A stretch of DNA of 64,000 nt from Teratosphaeria epicoccoides (GCA_021401465.1 JADDMT010000023.1:1-64000), one strand, 5' to 3'; shown: positions 45,337 through 57,024, numbered from the stretch's first letter. Notes: generated from the sequence alone by a model not told the origin. Numbers and translations: made by a program.

Positions 45337-45343
45337 TTTTATA
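45337..45343 (-). promoter_or_regulatory. TATA box of the U2 snRNA gene
   Basis: TATAAAA on the minus strand (context GCTATAAAAG), 25-35 bp upstream of the likely U2 transcription start near 45313. It fits an RNA polymerase II snRNA promoter. Confidence 0.65.
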
Positions 45344-45560
45344 GCAGTGGGAGCGCGCTAACACGGGCCAACGATCCACTCGCATTTGAGTCATGGAGCA
45401 ATCGTGTAATTGGACGGAGACGGCGAGAATGAGTCAGCAATGTGTGGTCAAGCACGTGACGATCGGTGAGGTCCTGCGGGCTTGAACGAGTGAGCGGACA
45501 GCAAGACCTGAGGAGAGATAACGACGACTCCCTCCACTCATGTCGATAGTTAAACTACAA

Positions 45561-48491
45561 TTACCTCCTCCTCCTGATGACCGGTTGAACCACAGCGCTC
45601 CCCCTCGCCACCGCCCCCTTCTTCATCACCCCGCTTCCCGCCTTCCTAACCGGCCCAGGCTTCCCCTCCGCCTCCAGCATCTCCCTCTGCCGCCTTCGAT
45701 CCTTCTCAATTTCCATCTCCAGCTCCGCCTTCTTCGAATACTCGATCTCCCTCTTCCGACCAAAACCCTTCTCCTTCACACTGTAGAAGACACCGCCGAG
45801 ATCCGCAAGCCAGTGCGCGTCGACAGCCGTGACACAGGACATGTATTCTTTCGATGTCAGGATGAGTTCGTGGTAGACGACGTAATCTGGAGGGTCTCCC
45901 GAGTTGAAGAGCGCCGAGGTGGGATGCAGCTGTACGGACACGGAAGTCCGCAGGTTGACGTACTCGCCCAGGCCTTTTCTGCGTGCAGCCTGATGGTAGT
46001 ATCCTGAGCAGATGCATTCGCGTACGATATCAAGGTCGTAACCGCAGGAGACGAGCTCCATCTTGTTTGACGTCATAATATCCTTGATCTGGTCTCTGAT
46101 CTCACGAGCTCGGTGCAAAGCTTTAGGGTGCAGGAAATGCTTAACGCACCAGTTGTCTTTCATGCCGTTGGCAACCCATTGCTGGTAGACGGTCAGAAGA
46201 GTGAGATGATCAGAGTCGTGGACGAAGAACTTCTCTCGCGCAGCGTCAGATTCTTCTAGTCGCTCTTTGGGTCGGTAGAAGACAGACGGGACTGAGAGCA
46301 TGGCAACGATGGTGAGCATCTCCTCGCTGCACTTGTAGGTAGCCGCGCTCATGAGCACCAGCTTTGCGAGTGAAGGATCCATTGGAAAGAAGGTCATCTG
46401 GCGACCGAGATCTGTAAGCTCCCCCAGATTTGTGAGAGCACCCAGAGCCCACAAATCGAAGAGGGAAGTGGTGATGGTATCTTGCGGTGGAGGGTCCATG
46501 AAGTCAAAATCCAGAAGGTCTCTCACGCCAAGAGACTTCAGAAGCAGCACAGTGTTTGCCAGGTTCGTTCGCTGAATCTCAGGTATCTGCGCACGGTACA
46601 ACTCGTCCCGAAAAGCACGCTCTGTGTAGAGATGAAAAGCTTTACCAGGACCAGTTCGACCAGCGCGACCGGCACGCTGGGAGGCATTGGCTTGCGAGAT
46701 GGGCGTGATCTGCAGCGTATCCATGCCCATTCTCGGATTATACACTTTGAGCTTGCTGAAGCCGCAGTCGACCACATACATTATGCCATCGACTGTCAGC
46801 GACGTCTCGGCAATGTTGGTGGCAATGATGACCTTCCGCTCTTTTGCAGGTTCGAAGATCTTCGCTTGCAGGTCCGCGGGCATTTGAGAGTAGATGGGCA
46901 GAATCAGTAGCTTCTGGGCATCATTCAGTTGCGTCAGTCGCTCGGCCACCAGCTCGCGTGTCACCTCGATGTCCTCCTGACCAGTCATAAATACAAGAAT
47001 ATCTCCAGCAGGCTGCGAGACATGTATCGCGAGAATCTGCCGCACAGCACTGTCGACGTAGTCTTCGCATGGCGATCGACTGTACTGTATGTCTACAGGG
47101 AACGTTCGACCTGGAATGAAGAACTCTGGTGCTCCACCATAGAACTTTGAGAAGCGCTCAGCATTCATAGTGGCAGATGTGACAATCAGCTTGAGGTCGC
47201 GTCTTCGCGCCAGCACTTTCCTGATCAAGCCCATTAGCACGTCAGTGTTGAGAGCCCTCTCGTGCGCCTCGTCCATGATGATACAGCTGTACTGGTCCAA
47301 GTCTGGACTTGTGAGCGATTCACGCAGCAGCACACCATCCGTCATGTATTTGATCGCCGTGTCTTTCGACGTGCAGTCCTCAAATCGAATGGCATACCCG
47401 ACGGTGCCGCCAAGCGGCACTTCCATTTCTTCAGACACGCGCTTTGCCACAGACATAGCAGCAACACGACGCGGCTGTGTGCACCCGATCATGCCGCTCT
47501 TGGCATAGCCATCCTCGTACAAGAATTGTGTGAGCTGAGTTGTCTTGCCGGAACCAGTCTGGCCCACGACGACAATGACCTGATTGTCTCGTATGACTCG
47601 TAGCAGCTCTTCCCGTACAGCAAATGCAGGTAGATATTCTCGTTGTTCCCGCAGCGATTTTGACCTCGAAAAGTCAGACTGGCCGTGATCCTTCTTCAAG
47701 CTCTCGGCAAATTTGGAGCCTTTGTTCTCAGCATCGCCATTTGCTGTCGGCGCGGCAGAATCTGTGTCCTCTTCCTTGACGCCCATAACATTGCCCAGTG
47801 CTGTGCCTGCAACACCGGTGGCTTCCTGAGCCTGCTTCTGCCGTTCTTTCTGCTGTCGCCTCTCCTTGACCGCATTGCTGCCCTTTCTAGCGAACACTGC
47901 CATGTCGCTCTGGGGGTCTCGGACCGCGCTGATGGGCTCGAGCTGTTTGGTGAAGATGGTCTTGCCATCTAAGAAGGGTGGCTTGAGAGCATGAGTTAAC
48001 AGGTGGACTCGCACATCGTCGTTGTCGTCTGCAAAATCGTGGAATTGATCTCGGGTCTGCGCGACGCTGCTGGCCAGCATGCGATTCGTCTCCCAGGCAT
48101 CGTTGTCTTTCTGCCTCTGCAAATGCTTTGGGTTTACCCGCTGCCTGACCGCCATCTTTTTCTCCAACAACTGCGCCTCCTTCTCTGCATCGGCCCATGA
48201 TGCATCATTAGTGGCGCCGAACGCGTATGAATGCTCATCACCCAACACGCCTCCGCCCTCTTCTTGTGTATACCATTCCTTGTCCAAGGCCGCGACATCT
48301 TCGTCCTTCACTCCTTCTTCCTTTCCTTCAAACCGAACATGCGGGCTCTGGCCGCGCTGAGGTGTGCTGCCTCGATATTGAGGCGTGCGTGATCGGTCAC
48401 TGCGGAGGTGCGAGCCGAAGCGCGGTTTGATGCTGGTCTCGACGCCGTCTTCGTCGACTCGTCTTCGTTTCGGACTACGCTCGCCAGTCAT
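45561..48491 (-). CDS. PRP16: Spliceosomal DEAH-box ATPase Prp16
   Basis: RNA helicase that remodels the spliceosome between the two splicing steps and disrupts U2/U6 contacts. 976 residues from the ATG at 48491 (MTGERSPKRRRVDEDG). The frame stays open for 58 more codons upstream to 48665, but that extension lacks family character. An N-terminal Arg/Ser-rich and acidic region is followed by SDFSRSKSLREQREYLPAF and the helicase core: GQTGSGKTTQ, CTQPRRVAA, MDEAHERALN, TSATMNA, ILVFMTGQEDIEV, ATNIAETSLTVDGI and QRAGRAGRTGPG. Then come the winged-helix/ratchet and OB domains (CVTAVDAHWLADLGGVFYSV). The SKSLREQREYLP lead-in separates Prp16 from Prp2, Prp22 and Prp43. No introns. It is divergent from PWP1 (294 bp apart) and in tandem with the U2 gene. 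Confidence 0.93.
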   Translation of the reverse strand: MTGERSPKRRRVDEDGVETSIKPRFGSHLRSDRSRTPQYRGSTPQRGQSPHVRFEGKEEGVKDEDVAALDKEWYTQEEGGGVLGDEHSYAFGATNDASWADAEKEAQLLEKKMAVRQRVNPKHLQRQKDNDAWETNRMLASSVAQTRDQFHDFADDNDDVRVHLLTHALKPPFLDGKTIFTKQLEPISAVRDPQSDMAVFARKGSNAVKERRQQKERQKQAQEATGVAGTALGNVMGVKEEDTDSAAPTANGDAENKGSKFAESLKKDHGQSDFSRSKSLREQREYLPAFAVREELLRVIRDNQVIVVVGQTGSGKTTQLTQFLYEDGYAKSGMIGCTQPRRVAAMSVAKRVSEEMEVPLGGTVGYAIRFEDCTSKDTAIKYMTDGVLLRESLTSPDLDQYSCIIMDEAHERALNTDVLMGLIRKVLARRRDLKLIVTSATMNAERFSKFYGGAPEFFIPGRTFPVDIQYSRSPCEDYVDSAVRQILAIHVSQPAGDILVFMTGQEDIEVTRELVAERLTQLNDAQKLLILPIYSQMPADLQAKIFEPAKERKVIIATNIAETSLTVDGIMYVVDCGFSKLKVYNPRMGMDTLQITPISQANASQRAGRAGRTGPGKAFHLYTERAFRDELYRAQIPEIQRTNLANTVLLLKSLGVRDLLDFDFMDPPPQDTITTSLFDLWALGALTNLGELTDLGRQMTFFPMDPSLAKLVLMSAATYKCSEEMLTIVAMLSVPSVFYRPKERLEESDAAREKFFVHDSDHLTLLTVYQQWVANGMKDNWCVKHFLHPKALHRAREIRDQIKDIMTSNKMELVSCGYDLDIVRECICSGYYHQAARRKGLGEYVNLRTSVSVQLHPTSALFNSGDPPDYVVYHELILTSKEYMSCVTAVDAHWLADLGGVFYSVKEKGFGRKREIEYSKKAELEMEIEKDRRRQREMLEAEGKPGPVRKAGSGVMKKGAVARGSAVVQPVIRRRR

Positions 48492-48784
48492 GATGCGACG
48501 CCTGACGGAAGAGCCGGGGGACTTACCGGCACTTTGATTGATGATTGGTGAGATGGATGTCCGGAGTCGACGCAGGAAGCATGTGAAGAGTTCCGGGAGC
48601 GGAAATGGTCCCGCGTTCTCCTTCGAGATCGACGATTTTTTTGCGAAAGCATCGGCACCAGACAATTAGAGCACAAGACAATTCAAAGGCGATCAGCAGC
48701 GCAGACACTACCTCCGTACTAGGTCTAGCATCTTGAAAAACATATCGCCTGGTTCTTGCGCCTCCCATTTGACTGTTGGCCAAC

Positions 48785-50546
48785 ATGGCCTCAACCATGA
48801 TTACAGCATTAAGCTGGGTCCCGCGGGGACATGCGAAGCAGAATCCAACGCGATATGAACTGGATCCCGCGGAGTACGAGCGAATTGCACAGATGAGCAA
48901 GTTGGAGCTGGATGATGCGAAGGACGGTCTCGAACAGGCTCGGCAAGCTCTGAGCCAAACGACCGTCAGTGGCGGCGAGGATGCCAAAAACGGTGCAGCA
49001 GACGAGGACGACGACGAGGATGACGAAGACGAAGACGAAGACGGGGACGGAGAGAAAGCCGAGGCGATCGCTGACGACGACGATGATCTCAAAGAGTGTG
49101 TACCGCTGAATGCCTGTCAGGCGCATCTACTGATGTCACTTCAGATACGACATGGAGCATTACGACGATGAACCAGATGTACCTGCCGAAGACCAGGACG
49201 CTACTGCCAACAACAGCATATTTGGCAACGTAAAGTCGTTGGCTTATCACAAAGATCAGAACGACGATGAGTATCTCACGTTTCCAGCCGACGGCAATGC
49301 ATCCGACGACGAGGAGAGAGAGGAACTGCAGATTCTGCCTACAGACAACCTGGTGTTAGCTGCGAGGGTAGAAGACGAAGTCGCGCATTTGGAGTGCTGT
49401 ATGTCAATCTTAGTCGAGTCGAGACGCATTTGCTGATGACTGTGTCTAGATGTGTATGAAGACGAAGCCGACAATCTGTACGTCCATCACGACGTTATGC
49501 TCCCAGCTGTACCACTCTGCGTCGAATGGCTGAACGCCAAGCCCAATGAACCCTCAGAACAAGGCAGCTTCGCCGCCGTCGGAACCATGGATCCAGATAT
49601 CGAGCTCTGGGACCTCGACGTTGTCGACGCAATGTTCCCCACCGCAATCCTCGGCGAATCAACCTCCACAAGACCAGAATCCGCAAACAAAAAGAAGAAA
49701 AAGAAACCCCAAAAGCCCAACGACGCCTACCACATCGACTCCGTCCTCTCCATCTCCGCCAACCGCCAACACCGCAACCTCCTCGCCTCCGCCTCCGCAG
49801 ACAAAACCACAAAACTCTGGGACCTCAACACCTGCACTGCCGCGCACTCCTACACGCACCACACCGACAAGGTCTGCGCCCTCTCCTGGCACCCAACCCA
49901 AGCCTCCGTCCTCCTCTCCGGCTCCTACGACCGCACCATCGTCGCCGCAGACATGCGCGCACCCAACAGCACAGTCCCACGCTGGGGCGTCGAGAGCGAC
50001 GTCGAGCAAGTGAGGTGGGATCCACACAGCGAAAACACTTTCTATGTCAGTACCGAGAGCGGCGTGCTTCATTGCTTCGATGCACGGCAACTGCCTTCGT
50101 CTCCGGAGAAGAGCAAAGCGACGTGGCGACTGCAAGCGCATGAGAAGAGCTTATCGACGTTTTCTCTCAATCCCGCTGTGCCTGGTTTCATCGCGACCGG
50201 GTCTGTGGACCGCCACGTCAAGATCTGGAATGTGACCGAGAGCGGGCCATCGATGGTGACGTCGCGAGATTTGGATGTGGGCAAAGTCTTCACGGCTAGC
50301 TTTGCGCCCGACGATGCCGTCGCGTTCAGACTCGCGGTCGCGGGGAGTAAAGGCGCGGTGCAAGTCTGGGATACGAGCACGAATAAGGCAGTCAGGGAGG
50401 CGTTCGCTGCTAGAGTGAAATTACCAGAGGCGAAAGGGCCGGAGAGGCTGGTCGGGATCGAGCAGGACGACGAGCTCGAAGAAGAGGAGGCGGAGGCTGA
50501 AGAGAATGGCGGTGAAGGCGGATGGGAAAGTATGGAAGAAGATTGA
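48785..50546 (+). CDS. PWP1: WD40 ribosome-biogenesis protein Pwp1
   Basis: Nucleolar WD-repeat protein needed for large-subunit rRNA processing. Exons are 48785-49095, 49145-49398 and 49450-50546 (introns 49 and 51 bp), giving 553 residues. The N-terminus ITALSWVPRGHAKQNPTRYE and ERIAQMSKLELDDAKDGLEQ is family-typical and is followed by a long acidic run (DDDEDDEDEDEDGD). Splicing restores LKEYDMEHYDDE and HLECYVYEDEADNLYVHHD. The WD repeats include LLASASADKTTKLWDL, VLLSGSYDRTIVAADMR, FIATGSVDRHVKIWNV and LAVAGSKGAVQVWDT. The C-terminus is acidic. An ATG at 48797 is an alternative start. Confidence 0.93.
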
Positions 50547-50616
50547 AGGCCCGTCATAGGTCATGATGTCGAATTCTATCCATCGCATCCCGCCTCCCCC
50601 ACACCATCCACCCTCT

Positions 50617-52574
50617 TCAAACCCTCAGGTTCTCCGTCCCAATCGCCACCAACACCTCATACGACGCACTCCTAAAATCGTCCTCGATCAGACTGAGCCC
50701 CAGCGCCCCAAAATCCACAATCTCCGGCGTCCCACTCCCATTACTCCACCTCGGCCACTCAATATTCGGCGCCTCGGTCCCCAGCGCATTCGGATCCAGC
50801 TCATTGATGAAACTAATGTAATACTGCTGCACCGCATTCGTATCAATCGTAAGCTCCAGCGGCCCAATCCCGTAATCGACCAGCACGTCGAGAGCGTGCG
50901 CGGTGCCTAACACCGGCGTGCCGTAGAAGTACGTGTTCAGGTAGGACCACGCGGGGACTTCTTGCGATACGAGGGAGAGGTAGTACCGGCGTGTGAGCGT
51001 GAACGTCAGGTCGCCGAGGACGGCGGCGAGGCGCTTGAATTGCGGATATATGTTATTCAGACTGCCCGTGTGGAAGGGTGAGCCGTAGGGTTGTCCTAGG
51101 AGTGGCTCGTTGGGGTAGGTGGCCATGATTTCCGTGACGTGCTCTCTGGCGTTCGGGGCGTTGGGGAAGTAGGTGGTCAGGTAGTCGATGACTTCTTCTG
51201 CGGTAGTGATGCTGTAGAGTTCGAGAGCAAAGAGGGTTCCTTCGTCTTCTTCGTCGCCGATGATGACGGGGACTTTAGCGTACGCGCCGTTTTGGATCGG
51301 GAGTTCGGGGGATTGGGGGAAAAAGGTGTCGTTGGGGTCGGGGCGGGGGAGGTAGGAGAGGTCGAGGCTGCGATAGCTGAAGATTCCGGGGACGCTGTTG
51401 GATGCGGATAGGAAGGTGGAGTAGGAGACGTTGCGGAGGCAGGAGAGGCTGTTGGCGCCAGTGCCGCAGCCTGCGTTGGTGGCAACGGCGTCGTAAATAG
51501 CTTGGGCTTGAGGGGCTGTGACCGGGTCCGTGGGCACGATCGAGCCGGAGTTCATGATGGCCCCGCGGAATAGGGGCTTGCCTTTGTACGTGTTGTCGCC
51601 GCCGTTGATGATGGTCTGGTCCATGACGGAGATGGAGCCGGCGGATTCCCCTGCAAAGTGATCGGTAGCAGGTCAGTCAATGTCTCAAAATGGTGAGTCG
51701 ATCTCAGTGACTCCATCAATCTACCAGGTGACTGGCGAGCCAAGGTTCGAGAGCTGGTTGAGTCGTTGACCGAGCCGTCAGAAACGCATCAGACGATCAT
51801 CTGGTTGACTGGTGGAACCACTGAGTAGGGCGCTACCCTTCGCTTTCGCTTTGCTTACCCCAGATCGTGACCTTGCTCGGATCACCGCCGAACGCTGCAA
51901 TGTTCTCTGCGACCCATTCCAGACCGAGCCGTTGGTCGCGAAGGCCAAGGTTGGTCGAGTGCTCAGCGGCGAGTTCCTTGCCTGCGAGGAAACCGAAGGC
52001 AGACAACCTGCGAGTTCGCCTTAGTTTGTACCGTATGAAGAAACGCGATGAAGGCGTACCGGTAGTTGACCGCGACGTATACCACGTCGGCGCCAAGCTC
52101 AATACTCTTGGTCACAAAATTCTCCGCATTGTACATCTGTGTGCTACCAAACTCAAAGCCACCGCCGAACATCCAGAATACAACAGGCAAATTCGAGCTG
52201 CTGGTCGCTGCAGATGGCCTTACTACATTCAGCGTCAAGCAGTCCTCGCCTGTGACCGTAGCCTGCTGCACTGCAGGCGAGTCCTCGACCTCTGCGAGAA
52301 TGTCCCCGGGTATTTCGGTTGTGCTCAGGACCGTTAACATCTGCGGACATGCTGTCGGGACTGGGTTGGAGGTGATCGTTCCATACGAGACGTCGATACT
52401 CTGTGGCGGCTTGAGTCGCCGCGTGCCTGTTGGAGGTTTGGCAAATGGGATGCCGTTGAAAGTGTCGACTCCTGCGAACGAGGTCCCGACGATGGTTCCG
52501 TTCTCAATAGTCACGGCTGGGGCTGCTGCAAAGACCAAACCTGGCAGCAGCGCTGCGAGGAGATGGGAGCGCAT
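50617..52574 (-). CDS. Secreted type-B carboxylesterase/lipase
   Basis: Alpha/beta-hydrolase of 565 residues that cleaves ester bonds outside the cell. Exons are 52574-52060, 52007-51859 and 51650-50617, with introns of 52 and 208 bp. The second intron is unusually long for this window but restores the catalytic elbow GESAG (Ser about residue 224). Signal peptide MRSHLLAALLPGLVFAA. Other features: GIPFAKPPTGTRRL, EDCLTLNV, the oxyanion-hole region FGGGFEFGS, DQRLGLEWVAENIAAFGGDP, an acid residue in DEEDEGTLF and the catalytic His in GTAHALDVLVDYG. Several Asn-x-Ser/Thr sites fit secretion. The substrate is unknown. It is convergent with PWP1, with only 70 bp between the stop codons. Confidence 0.92.
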
Positions 52575-53672
52575 CGTTATGGTTCTCTGTAGTCCGATCG
52601 ATTGTGGTGCACCGTCCAGGCCGGGCCTTGCATGGAATATACGTCCACACGGCTCGCGAGGACCAAGCGAAAATAGTGCCCCATCGTCATATCAGCGGTG
52701 GCGCGTCCCAAGTCAAAGCCGGCGCTCTCTCCACGGGACACGAAAATGTCCGGCAGACGCACAGAGGCCCAGCCAATGGCGCATGTGTCGCCCACATGTG
52801 CGAGTTAGCGTTACCTGTTAACGTTCTCATATGCCACAGTGAGTTTGGTGGTCTTTTCTCCCGAGTTCGAAGGTATGATAGTGCCAACCTTGAACATCAC
52901 AGACCGAGGCAGGAAGCCGCGTGAATAAGACTTCGAGATACAGAAGGGCGGTCGAGAGTGCCGAGGCGACCATCACATGCAACCTGGAGCAGGCACGGGA
53001 CCTGCGTTTCCCGTACTTGCCGTGAAGTGTATTTGGTGGCTTGTGGCAAGTCAGTCTCTGTGATGATGATGATAATAATGCTCCGTCCGTGCCCACGATG
53101 CAGCGAATATCATATCAATTACGAGGCCACGCATGCTATTCCACATGCTCGCACCGTGCTGGGTTTCTCGCACGTCGGAGCCACAACAGCCTCATACCCC
53201 ATCGGCTGGCTGTAGACAACGCTTTCGCACAAACGAATCATCTGACCGGAAAGGAAAAACAAAAAAAAAACCTTGCCATGAATCACGTCCGCGATCATCT
53301 GGCTGTTCCATCGCGTCACTGCGCATCGAGCGCATGGCAGCCACGTTCCGGCCACCTTTTGTGCTCAGAGCAGAGACTCACCACACGCACCAGACGTATG
53401 TATAATGTGTATATACCGAGGCCGGCGATGACATACGATGCGCTGGATGATTGCAGGTTGCAGAGCGTGAGGTGCGGAGGTGGAAGGAGGGAAGGAGGGA
53501 AGGAGGGAAGGAGGGAAGGAGGGAAGGAGGGAAGGAGGGAAGGAGCGTTCGGACCCCACGCGTTCGCGAAGATCTTCTCTCAACACAACAAACGAGAGGC
53601 AGCCGCAAAGTTTGAAGATTCACAGCCGACACCTCCACGCAATGGCGGGGAGCAGTGATGCAATGACATACC
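52575..53672. other. Intergenic region upstream of divergent genes
   Basis: Between the esterase start (minus) and the regulator start (plus). It holds a purine-rich tandem repeat (53482-53545) and an A-run near 53263. No gene is seen. Confidence 0.5.
53482..53545. repeat. Tandem 8-bp repeat (GGAGGGAA)n
   Basis: About eight perfect copies of an all-purine octamer, with four or more G-runs on the plus strand. It lies about 130 bp upstream of the putative regulator start. It could form a G-quadruplex or triplex and should be length-variable between strains. Confidence 0.85.
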
Positions 53673-55284
53673 ATGCAGACGGTGGCCATCATCGGGATGC
53701 GAAGCAGACGCGAAGACGACCATCTCCCTACCCGCAGCTCTCGCAACTCTCGCCGGCCGAAGAAGGTGAAAGCATCGACAGAGAAGAAAGCCGCGGCTGG
53801 TCTCGGACTCCAGGCTGGGGCACAACAGCCTCTGGCCATCGTCCAAACGCCAGCATCGGCACACGAGAGACTCTCCGCCAACGTCGTGCATTCTTTGCAG
53901 GCCATTCGCTTGCACGAGGCATGGCCAGGACTGATACCGCCGCGCATTGGCTACAGCAAGACTGTCGACCTGGCCGCGCAAGCTCTCGTGGCTGCCCAAC
54001 ATTACGCTCTCTCCCGGACCCCAATCGACGCAAAGTCCTACCTCGTCCCTTACACACGGGCATTGGGCGGTCTGCGCCATGACCTGGCAGCCGACGCCAC
54101 ATCATCCGACACTGTCGACACTGCCTTGCTGACCACCGCGCTGCTGGTAATCATTGAGCGCACACTGGCTCAATCCAGTGCGCCTCTGTATTCGCATTTA
54201 CAGGGGGTAAGTGCCTTGTTGTCACGCAGCAGGCCAAGACCAGGGATAGAGCCGAGTCAAATGGTTCGAGCCATTCTCTATGGACACTGGTCAATCACCT
54301 TTCTGCGACCCGCAGCGCTCGGGATATCATCTCCATTCGATAGCCCTCAATGGTACCGACTAGAGCCTGCGGAGCGACAGAGTCTGCCTGCCAGTGTGCT
54401 CAAGTTGCGCCAACTTGGCAACGAACTCTTCATCCGATTGCCGAGACTGATGATGTTGGTGCGCCAGATACGTGAGAATCTCAGTGGTGCGGGCGTGAGC
54501 GAAGCCATTGAGCTTGCGACTGCACTTGGTAGAGTCGAGGACAGAAAGGCCGAAAATGATTTGTTGCACACCGTGAGAGTCTTCAAAACTTCACACCCGC
54601 GAGACCGCCAGGTGGTACCTTGGTCCTTCCGCTTCAGCACTCTGGCGCACTGCGAAGCTGCCATGTACTACTGGCAAGCACAACTCCTCCTGGTCAGGCT
54701 CTGTAACCATCTAACGTCTCGGACCACATCTGAGAGCAGATGCAATTTCCGTACAGACGTAGCAGAAGTCTCACGTATCTTGAAGAACATCTTGATGTCG
54801 TGGGAAGCGCTCCTATCAATAGGGATACCAGGTGTCTCGGCTATCACAGTCGCATTGACAGTTGTCTGGGGCTGCGTGCGGTAAGTCGACTCTCGGTCCG
54901 GGCTCGCTGCTCAACCCTGCGGATATTTGCCACCAAAGAAAGCGGCGAGCGTCTATTCAACCTCAGAGCTCGCCTGTCACTCCATTTGCACCGCAATACA
55001 CGGACTAGCTCAGCGGACACCGCCGGGCCGACAAGCGCATAAGCTGACTGTCGCTATGTAGTGATCATCCTGCCATTCTTGCGCCCGGTGTGCAGGAGTA
55101 TACACTTCGAGAGTGGCTCATTGAAAGTACAGGGCACGCTACGCGCGGAGGTATGCGAGGCATGTATTCGCTACGCTGGCCCAAGCCTGATGAGCGCGAG
55201 ATGGACGAGCACGCAGACTTGCTTGCCGGCGGACCATTGCGAGGTCGTGTTACAGCCATCTTTGCGCCGCAATCAAATACCTAG
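53673..55284 (+). CDS. Fungal transcription-factor-like protein without zinc cluster
   Basis: 476 residues from exons 53673-54880 and 55062-55284. The 181-bp intron joins VWGCVR to DHPAILAPGVQEYT. The N-terminus is basic (SRREDD, RNSRRPKKVKASTEKK). The body is the all-helical middle region of Zn2Cys6 regulators of the fungal_trans_2 type: SANVVHSLQAIRLHEAWPGL, YSHLQGVSALLSRSRPR, AILYGHWSITFLRPAALGIS, AAMYYWQAQLLLVRLCNHL and ILMSWEALLSIGIPGVS. After the intron follows EYTLREWLIESTGH. No CX2CX6C cluster is visible upstream, so either an unrecognised first exon carries it or the protein lacks DNA binding of its own. The regulated pathway is unknown. Confidence 0.75.
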
Positions 55285-55759
55285 CGCTTGACAACGGCGT
55301 CGCTCACTTGTGTCTGAACAGCAGTCCCGTGCGTTCTGTATGTGCGATAGCCACTTTGCCTCCAGTCGGCACTCGCTCCGGCATCGTGTTGCAAGCCCGA
55401 CAGACAAGGAGAGACATGTCTTGCAGGTAAATGAGGCACGTACGGGGTAGCCCTACATGACTGGCGTCACATTCAAGCGCGTCTGCGGAGTCTGCAACAG
55501 ATTACCTGGACTAAAATAATAAACCCGCCCTTGCGTATATTGTCTGCGACGGCCAAGGGGCCTAGCCACATGCAATCGCGGATCTCTCGGCAGCCGTGAT
55601 AGTCTGCCCCACCGCGCGTTTTTGCGCAGCGGTCTTCACCTCAATATAGCGTAGGGTCAGAGCTAGGAAAACTCCGGACGATGTCACTCTCACCACCCAC
55701 GCCAATTTCGAGCGAGCAGGTGAAGTCAACACAAGCACAGAAGTGTCAAGACGCAAAAC
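55285..55759. other. Intergenic region upstream of ceramidase gene
   Basis: No gene seen. It contains the promoter of the plus-strand ceramidase gene. Confidence 0.5.
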
Positions 55760-56716
55760 ATGCCAAGCGGCTCAGGCTGGGATCTCCGGTCCCCTGACGC
55801 GGCCTTGGCGTCGTCGTCGTCGGCCAATGTCTGGGGAGCGCCGACGTCAAACGTCAATTTCTGTGAGGAGGACTATGTGATTACGCATTATGTTGCGGAA
55901 TTCTTCAACACCTTGACCAGTCTGGCCTACAGTGTGCCCACCCCATCCCCATCCCAAACAAGCACAAAAACTAACCCCATCCCAGTCGCCTACGGCATCC
56001 ACGGCATCCGCCGCTTCAAGCGCCACGACACTCCTCTCCTCTCCACCCCCAACCTCTCCTACTGGTCGCTCATCAGCGTCGGCATCTTCTCCGCCCTCTA
56101 CCACACGACGCTAAAATACCACACCCAGATGTCCGACGAGCTCTCCATGCACCTCGCCATCGGCACCCTGCTCCTGCAACTCTTCACCTTCCGCGAGCCC
56201 CCCGCCACCCAACGCCGCAACACCGCCATAATCCTCGGAATCATCATCCCCTTCGTGGTCTACCACTGCGTCACCGACGAATTCGTCCTGCACGTCGCCC
56301 TCTTCTTCTGCATGTGCTGGCTCGTTGCATTCCGCGCTCGGTACATCATCAAGACGAAAATCACGGATCCGGAGCGCAGGAGGAAACTGAGCGGGTTGCT
56401 GAACACGGCGACGATGACGGCGTTGTCGGCTTATGGGATTTGGAACGTGGATGTGCATTTCTGCCCGCAGGTCGTGAGGATGAAGCAGATCGTCGGGTTT
56501 CCTGCTAGCGTGGTTTTGGAGCTGCACGGGTATTGGCATATTATGACTGCAATATCGGCGTACAGCTTCATGGCTGTCATTGAGTTCTTGTTGAGTCCGG
56601 AAGATGCGCCTAGCCATGGTGTTGGGTTTGCGTGGCCGGCGAAGAGCATTCTGCAGGATCTCGTGCCTGCGAGGGTGGCGAACGGGCATATGAATGGATA
56701 TGAGAAGACGCGGTAG
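55760..56716 (+). CDS. Alkaline ceramidase
   Basis: ER membrane enzyme that hydrolyses ceramide to sphingoid base and fatty acid (yeast Ypc1/Ydc1 family). The frame is 318 codons, but 55932-55985 looks like a 54-bp intron (GTGTGC...ACTAAC...CCCAG). Removing it replaces a Pro/Thr-rich insert with family sequence (SLAYIAYGIHGIRR), giving 300 residues. Because 54 is a multiple of three and has no stop, both forms can be translated. Seven hydrophobic helices are visible. Zinc and catalytic motifs are SALYHTTLKY, DELSMH and HGYWHIMTA (HxxxH). The N-terminus contains WGAPTSNVNFCEEDYVIT, a family hallmark. Confidence 0.9.
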   Translation: MPSGSGWDLRSPDAALASSSSANVWGAPTSNVNFCEEDYVITHYVAEFFNTLTSLAYSVPTPSPSQTSTKTNPIPVAYGIHGIRRFKRHDTPLLSTPNLSYWSLISVGIFSALYHTTLKYHTQMSDELSMHLAIGTLLLQLFTFREPPATQRRNTAIILGIIIPFVVYHCVTDEFVLHVALFFCMCWLVAFRARYIIKTKITDPERRRKLSGLLNTATMTALSAYGIWNVDVHFCPQVVRMKQIVGFPASVVLELHGYWHIMTAISAYSFMAVIEFLLSPEDAPSHGVGFAWPAKSILQDLVPARVANGHMNGYEKTR

Positions 56717-57024
56717 TCTAGGTTTTGGAATGGGGAGTCGGCAGCGGCCAACCTTAGAAAAGCTGCTTATCTGTCAGCCCGGTAAAGGAGCGGAATATTA
56801 TCGCAAGACCAAGATATTCAAGGCATTCTGAGGAGCCACAACTGTTTTCACCGATCTGATCATGTCCATATTTTCCAGCTTACGCGCCCAACATATATAC
56901 CAAAGGTAGCCAAAGCTTGCCATCTATGCCTGTCGCGGTTCGTTGCAAATCGTAGTGCTGTACAAATTGGCATCCGCTCATGTATATTCCATACCATCAA
57001 CAATACAGTCACTTCCGTGAGGGC

